Shown one piece after another: positions 1 to 8,048 of a stretch of DNA of 64,000 nucleotides. The stretch comes from Paraburkholderia youngii (GTDB lineage Bacteria > Pseudomonadota > Gammaproteobacteria > Burkholderiales > Burkholderiaceae). A program made the position numbers and the translations under genes. The stretch lies in assembly GCF_013366925.1 (NCBI RefSeq), contig NZ_JAALDK010000001.1:5392001-5456000 (forward strand). Reading direction: 5' to 3'. Each line of letters starts with the position of its first letter. The stretch's first letter is position 1. Below the pieces are notes generated by a model. It did not search any database, had not been told where the DNA came from, and saw only the letters and a program-made list of their open reading frames with translations.

Positions 1-718
1 CAGCCGCGGCATTGGCCGCGCCACCGCGCGTCTGCTTGGCGCGCGCGGCTGGTGTGTCGGCGTGAACTACGTGCGTGACCTCGCCGCCGCGCAGCAGACG
101 GTCGCCGAAGTCGAACATGCGGGCGGCCGCGCGCTGCCAATCGCCGGCGATGTCGCGAACGAAGCCGACGTGACCGGCATGTTCGATACGCTGCAGCAAA
201 CCTTCGGCCGCATCGATGCGCTCGTCAACAACGCCGGCATCGTCGCGCCGTCGAGCCAGCTCGCCGATATGGACTTCGCGCGTCTGAAACGCGTGTTCGA
301 CGTCAACGTGCTCGGCGCCTATCTGTGCGCACGCGAAGCGGCGCGGCGTATGTCGACCCAGCGCGGCGGCTCAGGCGGCGCGATCGTCAATGTTTCGTCG
401 GCGGCGGCGCGGCTGGGTTCGCCGAACGAATACGTCGACTACGCGGGATCGAAAGGCGCCATCGACACGATGACCATCGGCCTCGCAAAAGAACTCGGCC
501 CGCAGGGCGTGCGCGTGAACGCGGTGCGTCCGGGTCTGATCGACACCGAGATCCACGCGAGCGGCGGCAAGCCGGAACGCGCCGCACAACTGGGCGCGAC
601 CACGCCGCTCGGCCGCCCCGGCAGCGCCGACGAAGTCGCCGAGGCCATCGTATGGCTGCTCAGCGATGCGTCGTCGTACGTGACGGGCGCGCTGTTCGAC
701 GTTGCCGGCGGCCGGTGA
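1..718 (+). CDS. SDR family oxidoreductase (5'-truncated by window edge)
   Basis: NAD(P)-dependent short-chain dehydrogenase/reductase whose start lies before the window; the reading frame is already open at base 2. The first visible residues, SRGIGRATARLL, are the end of the glycine-rich TGxxxGIG cofactor loop. They are followed by the NNAG motif and the catalytic YxxxK (YAGSK), then the PG loop after beta-6 (VRPGLIDTE) and a C-terminal VTGALFDVAGG typical of FabG-like members. Only about the first 10-15 residues are missing. The acidic pocket after beta-2 is not obvious (VNYVRD), which fits a possible NADP preference. The substrate cannot be told from sequence. The next gene on the same strand is 283 bp away, so this is probably the end of its transcription unit. 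Confidence 0.9.
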   Translation, partial: SRGIGRATARLLGARGWCVGVNYVRDLAAAQQTVAEVEHAGGRALPIAGDVANEADVTGMFDTLQQTFGRIDALVNNAGIVAPSSQLADMDFARLKRVFDVNVLGAYLCAREAARRMSTQRGGSGGAIVNVSSAAARLGSPNEYVDYAGSKGAIDTMTIGLAKELGPQGVRVNAVRPGLIDTEIHASGGKPERAAQLGATTPLGRPGSADEVAEAIVWLLSDASSYVTGALFDVAGGR

Positions 719-909
719 GCGAACGTCGCGTGCAAGTGGACACGCAAGCCTTGAACGCAGAGCGCGGTCCGCTACGGCCGCGCCTTGTTCCGCGCTCCAC
801 ACCTCCTCTCGTTCCACGTATTCCCGTCGATTTGTCGTGAAACCGACACAGCCGCTCATCGAATGCGAGCGCCTCCCCGCGACTGTAATCTTCCGTAATA
901 ATGCAGCGA

Positions 910-915
910 TACAAT
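910..915 (+). promoter_or_regulatory. possible -10 box for the ArnT-like gene
   Basis: TACAAT lies about 90 bp before the start of the glycosyltransferase gene, in the locally AT-richer part of the 283-bp gap after the SDR gene. No convincing -35 hexamer sits 16-18 bp upstream, so this is only a candidate. Confidence 0.3.
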
Positions 916-1001
916 CGACCGGATCGAATGCATTTGCAGGCGACGTAAGCAAAACATAGGTACGAGGCCAACGCCGACGCGTACGCTGACCAGAGACATC
1001 C

Positions 1002-3053
1002 ATGCAAGACAAGCAGTCCACGCGCTGGCGCGCGCACAATGCCAGCGCGACGGCCGCGACCTCGGCCGCTCCAGCTGGCCGTGCGCAAGAGGCCGCGCTT
1101 ACCGCCAGCACCGCGCACCCGTTTGCCGGCGCGCAGGTCCAGCCCGCCATTAGAGACACCGCAGATTCGGCGCTCGCGAACCACAGCGTCGACACCGCGC
1201 ACGCATCGGGCTCAGCGGTTTCCGCCGACCGCGCCACGCGCGGCCTGCAGCGTTGGCGCGCGCTCGCGGCGATCCGCCCGCTGCTGTGGTTCGTCGCGCT
1301 GGCGATCCTCTGCGCGTGGCTCGTCCCCGGCATTCTCGGCCACGAGCCATGGAAGCAGGACGAAACCTACACATTCGGCATCGTCCAGCACATGCTCGAT
1401 ACCGGCGATTTGGTCGTGCCGACCAATGCCGGCCAGCCCTTCGTCGAAAAGCCGCCCATCTACGACTGGGTCGCCACCGGCTTCGCGTGGATGTTCGGCC
1501 GCTATCTGCCGCTGCACGATGCGGCACGGCTCGCGAGCGCGCTGTTCGCGGGCCTCACGGTGTACTACACCGCGCGGGTCGCACGTCGCGCGGTCGCTGT
1601 GCCGAGCTGGTTCGACCTGCGCGTGATCGGCACGCTCGCGCTGTTCGGCGGCACGCTCGTCGTCGTCAAGCACGTGCACGACATGATGACCGACGTCGCA
1701 CTGATGGCCGGCGCCGCGCTCGGGTTTTGCGGATTGTTCGAACTCGTGCTCGTGCATCTGCGTGACGACCCGGGCGCGGCCTCGTATTTCCCGATGCATG
1801 CTCAGGCCGCCCGGCAGATCAAACCGCTCGATGCCCGCACGCGGCGTCACGCGATCCTCAGCGGCGCGGCGATGTTCGGCGCGGGTGTCGGCGTGTCGCT
1901 GCTTGCCAAGGGGCTGTTCGTGCCGCTCGTGTTCGGCGCCACCACCTGCGCGGCGCTGCTGCTCTATCCGGCATGCCGCAGCCGCGGCTTCGCGGGCGCG
2001 CTGTGCCTCGCCGCGCTCGTCTGCGCGCCATTCGCGCTGATCTGGCCGATCTGCTTCTACCTGCGCTCCGAGGCGCTCTTCAAGGTATGGCTGTGGGATA
2101 ACAACGTCGGGCGCTTCTTCGGTTTTTCGGTCGCCGAGCTCGGCTCCGAAAACGAGAGCCACCTGTTCGTGCTGCGCACCGTGCTGAGCGTCGGTTTTCC
2201 GGTCGTGCCGCTCGCGCTGGCCGCGCTCGCCGGTGGCGCATGGCGGCGCTGGCGCGATCCGCGCGTGGCGTTGCCGATGCTGTTCGCGGGCACCGGTTTC
2301 GCGGTGCTGCAAACTTCGGCGACGGTCCGCGAGCTCTACATCCTGCCGTTCATCGCGCCGCTCGCGCTGGTCGCGATGCAGGGCGTCGAACGCTTGCCGG
2401 CGCGCCTGCATACCGGCTGGGATATGACGAGCCGCGTGCTGTTCGGCAGCGCGGCCGCACTCGTGTGGATGGTCTGGTCCACCATGACGAACCCGGCGAG
2501 CAACCATGCGTCGCTGCATCTGCTCGGCCGCTGGCTACCGCTCGACTGGGTGCTGCCGATTTCGCCCGCGCTGATCATCGCCGCGCTGGTGCTGACGATC
2601 GGCTGGCTGTGGCTGCTGCCGTCGTTCAAGTACGCGGGCAAATGGCGCGGCGCGCTCAGCTGGTGCGCGGGCGCGATGCTAGTCTGGGGGCTCGTCAGCA
2701 CGCTGCTGCTGCCGTGGCTCGACTACGCGAAAAGCTACCGCTCGGTGTTCCGCGACCTCGGCGCGAAGATGGATATCGAATGGAACGACGGCGACTGCAT
2801 GGCAAGCTCCGGACTCGGCGAATCCGAAGCGCCGATGCTCTTCTACTACACGGGCATCGTGCATCAGCCGAGCGAAGATCCGCGCACGACCGCCTGCACG
2901 TGGCTGATCGAGGAAAGCCGCCGCGACAACGCGCGGCCGCCGGCCGGCGAATGGCGGCTGTTCTGGTCCGGCGCGCGGCCGGGTGATTCGGATGAGCTAT
3001 TGCGCGTGTTCGTGCGTACGCCGGTGGCGGGCAAGATACACGGCGACGAGTAA
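1002..3053 (+). CDS. ArnT/PMT-like integral membrane glycosyltransferase (GT-C fold, family 39 type)
   Basis: A 683-residue polytopic inner-membrane protein. The first ~90 residues are Ala/Ser/Thr-rich and probably cytoplasmic. About a dozen hydrophobic segments follow, and the last ~120 residues form a soluble periplasmic tail. The first periplasmic loop carries the GT-C signature: GHEPWKQDE with the acidic pair, then FVEKPPIYDW, matching the EKPPLYYW motif of ArnT-type enzymes. Such enzymes transfer sugars from undecaprenyl-phosphate carriers to lipid A or other envelope acceptors. Specificity for 4-amino-arabinose is not shown, because no arn biosynthesis genes are nearby. The long N-terminal extension compared with classical ArnT (about 550 residues) is unusual. 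It stands alone as a transcription unit. Confidence 0.8.
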   Translation: MQDKQSTRWRAHNASATAATSAAPAGRAQEAALTASTAHPFAGAQVQPAIRDTADSALANHSVDTAHASGSAVSADRATRGLQRWRALAAIRPLLWFVALAILCAWLVPGILGHEPWKQDETYTFGIVQHMLDTGDLVVPTNAGQPFVEKPPIYDWVATGFAWMFGRYLPLHDAARLASALFAGLTVYYTARVARRAVAVPSWFDLRVIGTLALFGGTLVVVKHVHDMMTDVALMAGAALGFCGLFELVLVHLRDDPGAASYFPMHAQAARQIKPLDARTRRHAILSGAAMFGAGVGVSLLAKGLFVPLVFGATTCAALLLYPACRSRGFAGALCLAALVCAPFALIWPICFYLRSEALFKVWLWDNNVGRFFGFSVAELGSENESHLFVLRTVLSVGFPVVPLALAALAGGAWRRWRDPRVALPMLFAGTGFAVLQTSATVRELYILPFIAPLALVAMQGVERLPARLHTGWDMTSRVLFGSAAALVWMVWSTMTNPASNHASLHLLGRWLPLDWVLPISPALIIAALVLTIGWLWLLPSFKYAGKWRGALSWCAGAMLVWGLVSTLLLPWLDYAKSYRSVFRDLGAKMDIEWNDGDCMASSGLGESEAPMLFYYTGIVHQPSEDPRTTACTWLIEESRRDNARPPAGEWRLFWSGARPGDSDELLRVFVRTPVAGKIHGDE

Positions 3054-3105
3054 AGCCGCGCAACGCGTCGCGCCGGCCGAGTGCCTCGCGCGCGACCGTG
3101 CTAAT

Positions 3106-3750
3106 TCAAAACGACGAACCGGGCTCGCGCAGAAACGCGATCTCCTCGTCGCTCGATTCACGTCCGAGCAACGCGTTGCGATGCGGAAAGCGGCCGAACC
3201 GCTCGATCACTTTCGCGTGGCGCAGCGCGTATTGATAGTAGCCTTCACCGCCCGGCTCCTGCGCGAGCTGTTTGAAGAGCCGCAGCGACTCCTGCTGGCT
3301 AGCGAGCGATTCATCGTGCTCGAACGGCAGATACGCGAACGCGCGATGCTGCACGCCTGGCAACAGCCGATCGGCGCCGCTCGCGACCATTCGTTGCGCG
3401 GTTTGCAGCGCCTTGCTGTCGGTCGCGAAAGCGCGCGGCGTCCCACGATGGCAGTTGCGGGAAAACTGGTCCAGCACGATCACGAGCGCCAACGCGCCCA
3501 ACGGCGTGGCCTGCCATGCGTCGAGCTCACCCGCGTTGGCCGCATCGATCAGGTTACTGAAACGTTCGCGCAGCATCGCATCCACGGCGTCATTGCGCTC
3601 GAACCAGAGCTTGCGCTCCGTGCCGTGCTCCGGCGTGCCCGGCGCGCCGAACCAGCAGTCGAGAATCTCTCGCGCGCGCGGCTCGAGCGCCGCGTAGTCG
3701 GCTTCGACCGAGTACGGTGCCGAGGCGGCGTGCTGCGGCGTGTCAGCCAT
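3106..3750 (-). CDS. DUF924 family protein
   Basis: A 214-residue soluble protein of the DUF924 family (a tetratricopeptide-like helical fold), recognisable by WFGAPGTPEHG, WFERNDAVD, the central VIVLDQFSRNCHRGTPRAFATD block and a C-terminal ALRHAKVIERFGRFPHRN block, which are the family's conserved His/Arg/Phe clusters. The biochemical role of the family is not established. Its start overlaps the end of the upstream truncated-haemoglobin gene by 8 bp on the same strand, so the two are almost certainly co-transcribed and translationally coupled. This hints at a shared job in O2/NO or redox physiology, but that is inference. Confidence 0.85.
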   Translation of the reverse strand: MADTPQHAASAPYSVEADYAALEPRAREILDCWFGAPGTPEHGTERKLWFERNDAVDAMLRERFSNLIDAANAGELDAWQATPLGALALVIVLDQFSRNCHRGTPRAFATDSKALQTAQRMVASGADRLLPGVQHRAFAYLPFEHDESLASQQESLRLFKQLAQEPGGEGYYQYALRHAKVIERFGRFPHRNALLGRESSDEEIAFLREPGSSF

Positions 3751-4156
3751 TGCGGTTGCGCATCCAGTCGGCGGTTTCGAAGAACGAACCGAGCAGGCGC
3801 TCGCGCAGCGGCTCCGGCAAACCGATGTCCTCCATCGCCCACGCCATGCACCTCAACCACTGGTCGCGCTCGCTCGACGCGATCGCAAACGGCAGATGCC
3901 GCGCGCGCAAACGGGGATGGCCAAAGCGGCTGATGTAATGATCGGGACCGCCGAGCCAGCCGCACAAAAACCAGAACAGCTTGTCGCGCGAACCCTCGAG
4001 CGATGCCGGATGCAGCGCGCGAATCCCGGCGAAATCCGCCTCGAGATCCATCAGGTCGTAAAACCGGTCGACCAGTTCGCGCACACGCGCCTCGCCGCCC
4101 ACCAGTTCGAAGGCCGTCGGCTTGTCCGAGGACACTTCGTCGTTCAAATCGCTCAT
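3743..4156 (-). CDS. group II truncated haemoglobin
   Basis: A 137-residue 2-over-2 globin. The N-terminal FELVGGEARVRELVDRFYDLMD, the middle LFWFLCGWLGGP with DHYISRFGHPRLRARHLPF (the His before PRLRARH is the proximal F8 ligand) and the invariant G8 Trp region (WLRCMAWAM) mark the group II (trHbO/YjbI) class. These proteins bind O2/NO/H2O2 and are linked to oxygen transfer or nitrosative-stress detoxification. It is the first gene of a two-gene unit with the DUF924 gene, overlapping it by 8 bp. It follows the FtsX-type permease with a short 37-bp gap on the same strand, so read-through from that operon is possible. Confidence 0.92.
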   Translation of the reverse strand: MSDLNDEVSSDKPTAFELVGGEARVRELVDRFYDLMDLEADFAGIRALHPASLEGSRDKLFWFLCGWLGGPDHYISRFGHPRLRARHLPFAIASSERDQWLRCMAWAMEDIGLPEPLRERLLGSFFETADWMRNRNG

Positions 4157-4193
4157 ACCCTGCTCAACAGCAAATAAACATCACAAAGAAAAC

Positions 4194-6788
4194 TCACGCG
4201 TCGCGCAGCGATTGCAGCGCCGGCCGCGCCAACACATGCCGCAGACTCAGCCACCCGCCGACGCCCGCACACGCGATACCGGCGCCAATGCCCGCCGGCA
4301 GCAGCCACGGATCGAAGTCCAGATAAAACTCGAACACGTGCGTGGCCAGCAGCGAGCCGATGATCTGCGCGCCGGCCGCCGCCATCAGGCCGGCCAGCGC
4401 ACCGACCGCGACGAACTCGGCCACCTGCACCGCCCGCACCTGACGATGCGATGCGCCCAGCGCGCGCAGCAGCGCGGATTCTCGCATACGCTCGTCGCGC
4501 GTGCCGGCAAGCGCCGCGTACAGCACCAGCACGCCGGCCGCGAGCGTGAACGCGAACAGGAACTGCACCGCGCCGATCACCTGCTGCAACACGCGCTGCA
4601 CCTGCGCGAGGATCGGGCCGGTGTCGATCGCGGTCAGATTGGGATACGCGGCGATCAGGCCGTCGATCGTCGACTGCTTATCCGCGGGCAGATGGAAGCT
4701 CGTGATGAACGTCGCCGGGAAGTCCTGCAACGAGACGGGCGGCATCAGCACGAAGAAGTTGACCTTGAACGACCCCCAGTCGAGCTTGCGCACGCTCGTC
4801 ACCGGCGCCTCGACAGTCAGGCCCGTCACGTCGAAGCGCAGCACATCGCCGGGCTTCACGTTGATCAGCTTCGCGAGACCCTGCTCGATCGAAATCTGCG
4901 GCTTCGTCGTATCGCCGAACCAGCTGCCCGCGGCGATCCGGTTGTCGTCGGGCAGTTGCGTCGTGTACGACAGGTTGAACTCGCGGTCCACCAGACGCCG
5001 CGCGTCCGCGCCCTTGAACGAGTCCGGGTTGACTGCCTTGCCGTTGATCGCGACGAGCCGCCCACGCACCATCGGCGACAAGTCCACACCAGCGATGCCG
5101 TGCGCGTCCAGATACTGCGTGACCGCGTCGCGCTGATCGGGCTGGATGTCGATGATGAACTCGTTGGATGCATCGGGCGGCGTCGATTTACGCCACCCCT
5201 GCACGAGGTCGTTGCGCGTCATCGCGATCAGCAACAGGCACATCAGGCCGATGCCGAGCGCGGTGATCTGCAGCGCGCTCGTGCTGCTGCGCCGCTCGAG
5301 CGACGCGAGCGCATAGCGCCAGCCGATGCCCGCATTGACGCGCTCGCTGCGCACCACGCGCGCCGCGCCCCACAACGCGAGCCGTGCGATGCCGGCGAAC
5401 ACCAGCAACCCGCCCGCGAATCCACCCGCGACGATGCCGCCGAGCTTCAATTCGCCGGCGGCGAGGATCAGCAGCCCCGCGAACAGCACGATGCCGAACG
5501 CGTAGGCGGCCCACGCGGTGCGGCCCTCCTCGCCCCATTCACGCCGCAGCACGCGCACCGGCGGCACCCGCGTGAGCGGCACCAGCGGCGGCAGCGCGAA
5601 GCCGAGCAGCAGCACGAGGCCGGCCGCGACACCTTCGAGCGCGGGCCACAGCGTCGGCTGCGGCAGCACCACGTCGATCAGGCCGCCGAGCCACGTCAGC
5701 AGCGCGAGATGCCCCAGATAGCCGAGCGCCACGCCGAGCGCCCCGCCGATCACGCCGAGCCCGACGAATTCGAGCGTGAACAACGCCCGTAGCGCGGAGT
5801 GGCTCACGCCCAGACAGCGCATCGCCGCGCAGCCGTCGAGATGCCGGCGCATGAAGCGGTGCGCGGCCATCGCGATTGCGACCGCCGCGAGCAGCGCGGT
5901 CAACAGCGACACGAGCGTCAGGAAATGGCCCGCGCGATCGAGCGTCTGACGCACCTGCGGCTGGCCGTCCTGCAGCGACTCGAGCGCGACGCCGCGCATC
6001 TTGCCGGCGTCGACGTGCTCGTGCGCGAACTGCGCGAAGCGCGCGACAGCGTCGTCGGACCCGGCGACCAGCAACCGGTACGTGACCCGGCTGCCGTACG
6101 TGATCAGGCCGGTTGATTGCACTTCGTCGGCGCGCAGCATCAGGCGCGGCGAAAAGTTGACGAACGAGAAGCCGCGATCGAGTTCGCGCGTGATCAGCGC
6201 GCCGACCGTGAAGTTGCGATTGCCGACCTTCACCGCATCGCCGACCTTCAGCTTCAGTGCGTCGAGCAATTCCTGGTCGACCCACACGGTGCCCGGCGCC
6301 GGAATCGACGTCGCCGGATGATCGGCCGCACCCGGCGCCGCCGCGATGCGCAGCGCGCCGCGCAACGGATAGCCCGGCGACACCGCCTTGACGGCGGCGA
6401 GCCGCGACGCCGGCTGCGCGCCGGTCGAGTTGATCATGCTGGGAAAGATCGCCGTGGTGGCGGTGCGCAGGCCCAGGGCGTGCGCCTCGGCCGCGAATTG
6501 CGGATCGACAGGATGATCGGCGCGCACGATGAAGTCGGCGGCGATCATGCGCCGCGCATCGCGCTCGAGCCCCTGATGCAGCCGGTCGCCCAGAAACCCG
6601 ACGCTCGACAACGCCGCGACCGCCAGCACGAGCGCGAGCAGCAACATCGTCAGTTCGCCCGCGCGCCAGTCGCGCGCCGTCATCCGCATGGCCTGGCGCA
6701 ACAGATCGATGCCGCCGAGCCGGCGCGCCGGTCTCGTATCGGCGCGCGTTCTTGAACCCGCCTTAGATCCTGGTAGTGCTTCGCTCAA
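4194..6788 (-). CDS. ABC transporter permease, FtsX/MacB-like (YbbP type)
   Basis: About 864 residues: an N-terminal transmembrane segment just after RDWRAGEL, a large extracytoplasmic domain, a first FtsX core of three to four helices near the middle (LVSLLTALLAAVAIAMAA), and a second FtsX core at the C-terminus ending LRHVLARPALQSLR. This is the duplicated YbbP-like permease layout, associated with lipoprotein/lipid or hydrophobic-substrate export from the inner membrane. I chose a TTG start at 6788. It overlaps the stop of the DUF4126 gene (TTGA) and has GAGGAG eight bases upstream. The first ATG is 33 codons further in, at 6689, and has no good ribosome-binding site. No ATP-binding partner is encoded nearby, which is odd for this family. 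Confidence 0.85.
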   Translation of the reverse strand: MSEALPGSKAGSRTRADTRPARRLGGIDLLRQAMRMTARDWRAGELTMLLLALVLAVAALSSVGFLGDRLHQGLERDARRMIAADFIVRADHPVDPQFAAEAHALGLRTATTAIFPSMINSTGAQPASRLAAVKAVSPGYPLRGALRIAAAPGAADHPATSIPAPGTVWVDQELLDALKLKVGDAVKVGNRNFTVGALITRELDRGFSFVNFSPRLMLRADEVQSTGLITYGSRVTYRLLVAGSDDAVARFAQFAHEHVDAGKMRGVALESLQDGQPQVRQTLDRAGHFLTLVSLLTALLAAVAIAMAAHRFMRRHLDGCAAMRCLGVSHSALRALFTLEFVGLGVIGGALGVALGYLGHLALLTWLGGLIDVVLPQPTLWPALEGVAAGLVLLLGFALPPLVPLTRVPPVRVLRREWGEEGRTAWAAYAFGIVLFAGLLILAAGELKLGGIVAGGFAGGLLVFAGIARLALWGAARVVRSERVNAGIGWRYALASLERRSSTSALQITALGIGLMCLLLIAMTRNDLVQGWRKSTPPDASNEFIIDIQPDQRDAVTQYLDAHGIAGVDLSPMVRGRLVAINGKAVNPDSFKGADARRLVDREFNLSYTTQLPDDNRIAAGSWFGDTTKPQISIEQGLAKLINVKPGDVLRFDVTGLTVEAPVTSVRKLDWGSFKVNFFVLMPPVSLQDFPATFITSFHLPADKQSTIDGLIAAYPNLTAIDTGPILAQVQRVLQQVIGAVQFLFAFTLAAGVLVLYAALAGTRDERMRESALLRALGASHRQVRAVQVAEFVAVGALAGLMAAAGAQIIGSLLATHVFEFYLDFDPWLLPAGIGAGIACAGVGGWLSLRHVLARPALQSLRDA

Positions 6789-7396
6789 TCGTGCCTGCTC
6801 CTCGCCAATCGCGACACCATGTGCGTGGCCATGCCGCGAAAACCGCCCTGCACGCCACGCCACAATCGCGGCAATGCCCACGCCGCGAGTAGCAGAAAGC
6901 CTACCATCAAGACCAGAAACGCGAGCGGCACGAATAGCGCAAGCAGTACCCCGCCAACCGCGAGGCCGTCCTCGGCGGTCGACGTGACGACGTTCGACAG
7001 CGGTTCGGGCGACAGATTGATCAGCGCGCGGGTGCCCGCCTTCGCAAGATGCGCAGTGCCGGCGAGCGTGCCGCCCGCGAGCGCGGCGACGGTCAGCAGC
7101 GTCGGATCGGCGTGGCCGAGCGCGCCGGCGGCCAGCACGGCGCCGGCCGGAATGCGGATGAAAGTGTGGATCGCGTCCCACAGCGTGTCGAACGCGGGGA
7201 TCTTGTCGGCGAGGAACTCGGCCAGCGTCAGCACGGCCGCCGCGCCGATCACCCATGGCGATGACAGCGCGGACAATGTGTTCGGCAAGTGAATCAGGCC
7301 AAGACGTTCTAATACGCCGGCCAAAAGGACCGTCAGATAGAGGCGCAGACCGCTGCCCCATGAAAGGCCCGCTGCAAGCGAAAGTGATTCAAGCAT
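6785..7396 (-). CDS. DUF4126 family membrane protein
   Basis: About 203 residues with several hydrophobic segments and the conserved family opening SLSLAAGLSWGSGLRLYLTVL, followed by an acidic FLADKIPAFDTLWDAIHTFIRIPAGA block. These are the marks of DUF4126, a family of unknown function. The ATG at 7396 has GGAGG six bases upstream, so I prefer it to the GTG at 7408. Its stop codon overlaps the proposed TTG start of the FtsX permease, which suggests the two membrane proteins are made together. A TATAAT hexamer 134-139 bp upstream is a plausible promoter for this unit. Confidence 0.85.
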   Translation of the reverse strand: MLESLSLAAGLSWGSGLRLYLTVLLAGVLERLGLIHLPNTLSALSSPWVIGAAAVLTLAEFLADKIPAFDTLWDAIHTFIRIPAGAVLAAGALGHADPTLLTVAALAGGTLAGTAHLAKAGTRALINLSPEPLSNVVTSTAEDGLAVGGVLLALFVPLAFLVLMVGFLLLAAWALPRLWRGVQGGFRGMATHMVSRLARSRHD

Positions 7397-7529
7397 GGCC
7401 GCCTCCACGCGCTTTGTGCTTGCCGGACGCCGCGACGGGAACCAGCGGGATTCCGCGCCGAAGCCGTCAGGCTTGCCAAGCCGGCCGCGCCAGCCAGGCC
7501 GCGGGCAATCTCAACGTCGTTGCTGTCTC

Positions 7530-7535
7530 ATTATA
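7530..7535 (-). promoter_or_regulatory. candidate -10 box for the DUF4126-permease operon
   Basis: Reading the minus strand, a perfect TATAAT stands in the AT-rich spot between the SMR exporter and DUF4126 genes. The -35 region (around 7553-7558) is a poor match to TTGACA. Confidence 0.4.
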
Positions 7536-7625
7536 GCTACGATGATTCGCAGAACGTAGAGCGGCGAGGCCGCGCTGTGGCTTACAGGCAATGGCGGCCG
7601 CGCGCCGGGCGGACGTAGCCGAGGG

Positions 7626-7946
7626 TCAGTGCCCCGACGACAGCTTCAGCCCGACGAGGCCGATCACGATCAGCGACGCACTGGCGACGCGCGCGAGCGT
7701 CAGCGCCTCGCCCATCATCACGACGCCGAAAATGAACGCGCCGACCGCGCCAATTCCTGTCCACACCGCATAGGCCGTGCCGAGCGGCAGTTGCCGCATC
7801 GCGAGCGCGAGCAGCGCGAAGCTGCCGAGCGCGGTCACGACCGTGAAGACGGACGGCCAGAAACGGGTGAAACTTTCGGAAGTTTTGAGACCGGCCGCCC
7901 ACGCGACTTCGAGCAAACCGGCGATCAACAGAAGAAACCAGGACAT
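7626..7946 (-). CDS. sugE: small multidrug resistance exporter of the SugE/Gdx type (guanidinium/proton antiporter)
   Basis: A 106-residue, four-helix SMR protein. The SugE/Gdx signature is visible: MSWFLLLIAGLLEVAWAAGLK carries the essential glutamate of helix 1 (E13), and GTAYAVWTGIGAVGAFIFG lies in helix 3. Gdx members export guanidinium in exchange for protons as antiparallel dimers. The family was earlier annotated for quaternary ammonium resistance. The function is strongly supported here by the two ACGR-loop hairpins in the leader, a guanidine-II riboswitch. It is monocistronic, with GGAG eight bases before ATG. Helix 4 (SASLIVIGLVGLKL) is complete. Confidence 0.93.
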   Translation of the reverse strand: MSWFLLLIAGLLEVAWAAGLKTSESFTRFWPSVFTVVTALGSFALLALAMRQLPLGTAYAVWTGIGAVGAFIFGVVMMGEALTLARVASASLIVIGLVGLKLSSGH

Positions 7947-7953
7947 CGAAACA

Positions 7954-8012
7954 GCTCCATGAAAAATGGGGCCGTCCCCGATGATTGATAGAAGCGTAAG
8001 GTCGTCCTTACG
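7954..8012 (-). promoter_or_regulatory. guanidine-II riboswitch (mini-ykkC) in the sugE leader
   Basis: On the minus strand two hairpins with ACGR tetraloops lie in series. P1 spans 7995-8012 with seven perfect pairs closing loop ACGA. P2 spans 7968-7979 with four G-C pairs closing loop ACGG. Paired ACGR stem-loops before an SMR exporter are the definition of the guanidine-II class. The 3' strand of P2 plus its next bases (GCCCCAT, 7966-7972) can instead pair with ATGGAGC (7954-7960), six of seven positions across a five-base loop. That would bury the GGAG ribosome-binding site. Guanidine stabilising P2 would therefore free the site, a translational ON switch. The hairpins are read directly; the mechanism is inferred. 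Confidence 0.88.
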
Positions 8013-8019
8013 TCGGGAG

Positions 8020-8025
8020 ATTATA
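8020..8025 (-). promoter_or_regulatory. -10 box for sugE
   Basis: A perfect TATAAT on the minus strand, placed so that transcription would begin about seven bases further on, immediately before riboswitch hairpin P1. The -35 (around 8043-8048, GTTCGT) is weak. The position leaves the riboswitch as essentially the whole 5' leader, as is usual for this class. Confidence 0.6.
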
Positions 8026-8048
8026 ACGGAGCGGCTTCGCGGACGAAC

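Noticed and set aside
4122..5792. A 556-codon open frame opposite the FtsX permease
   Set aside because: Gln/Arg/His-rich antisense shadow with no recognisable domain.
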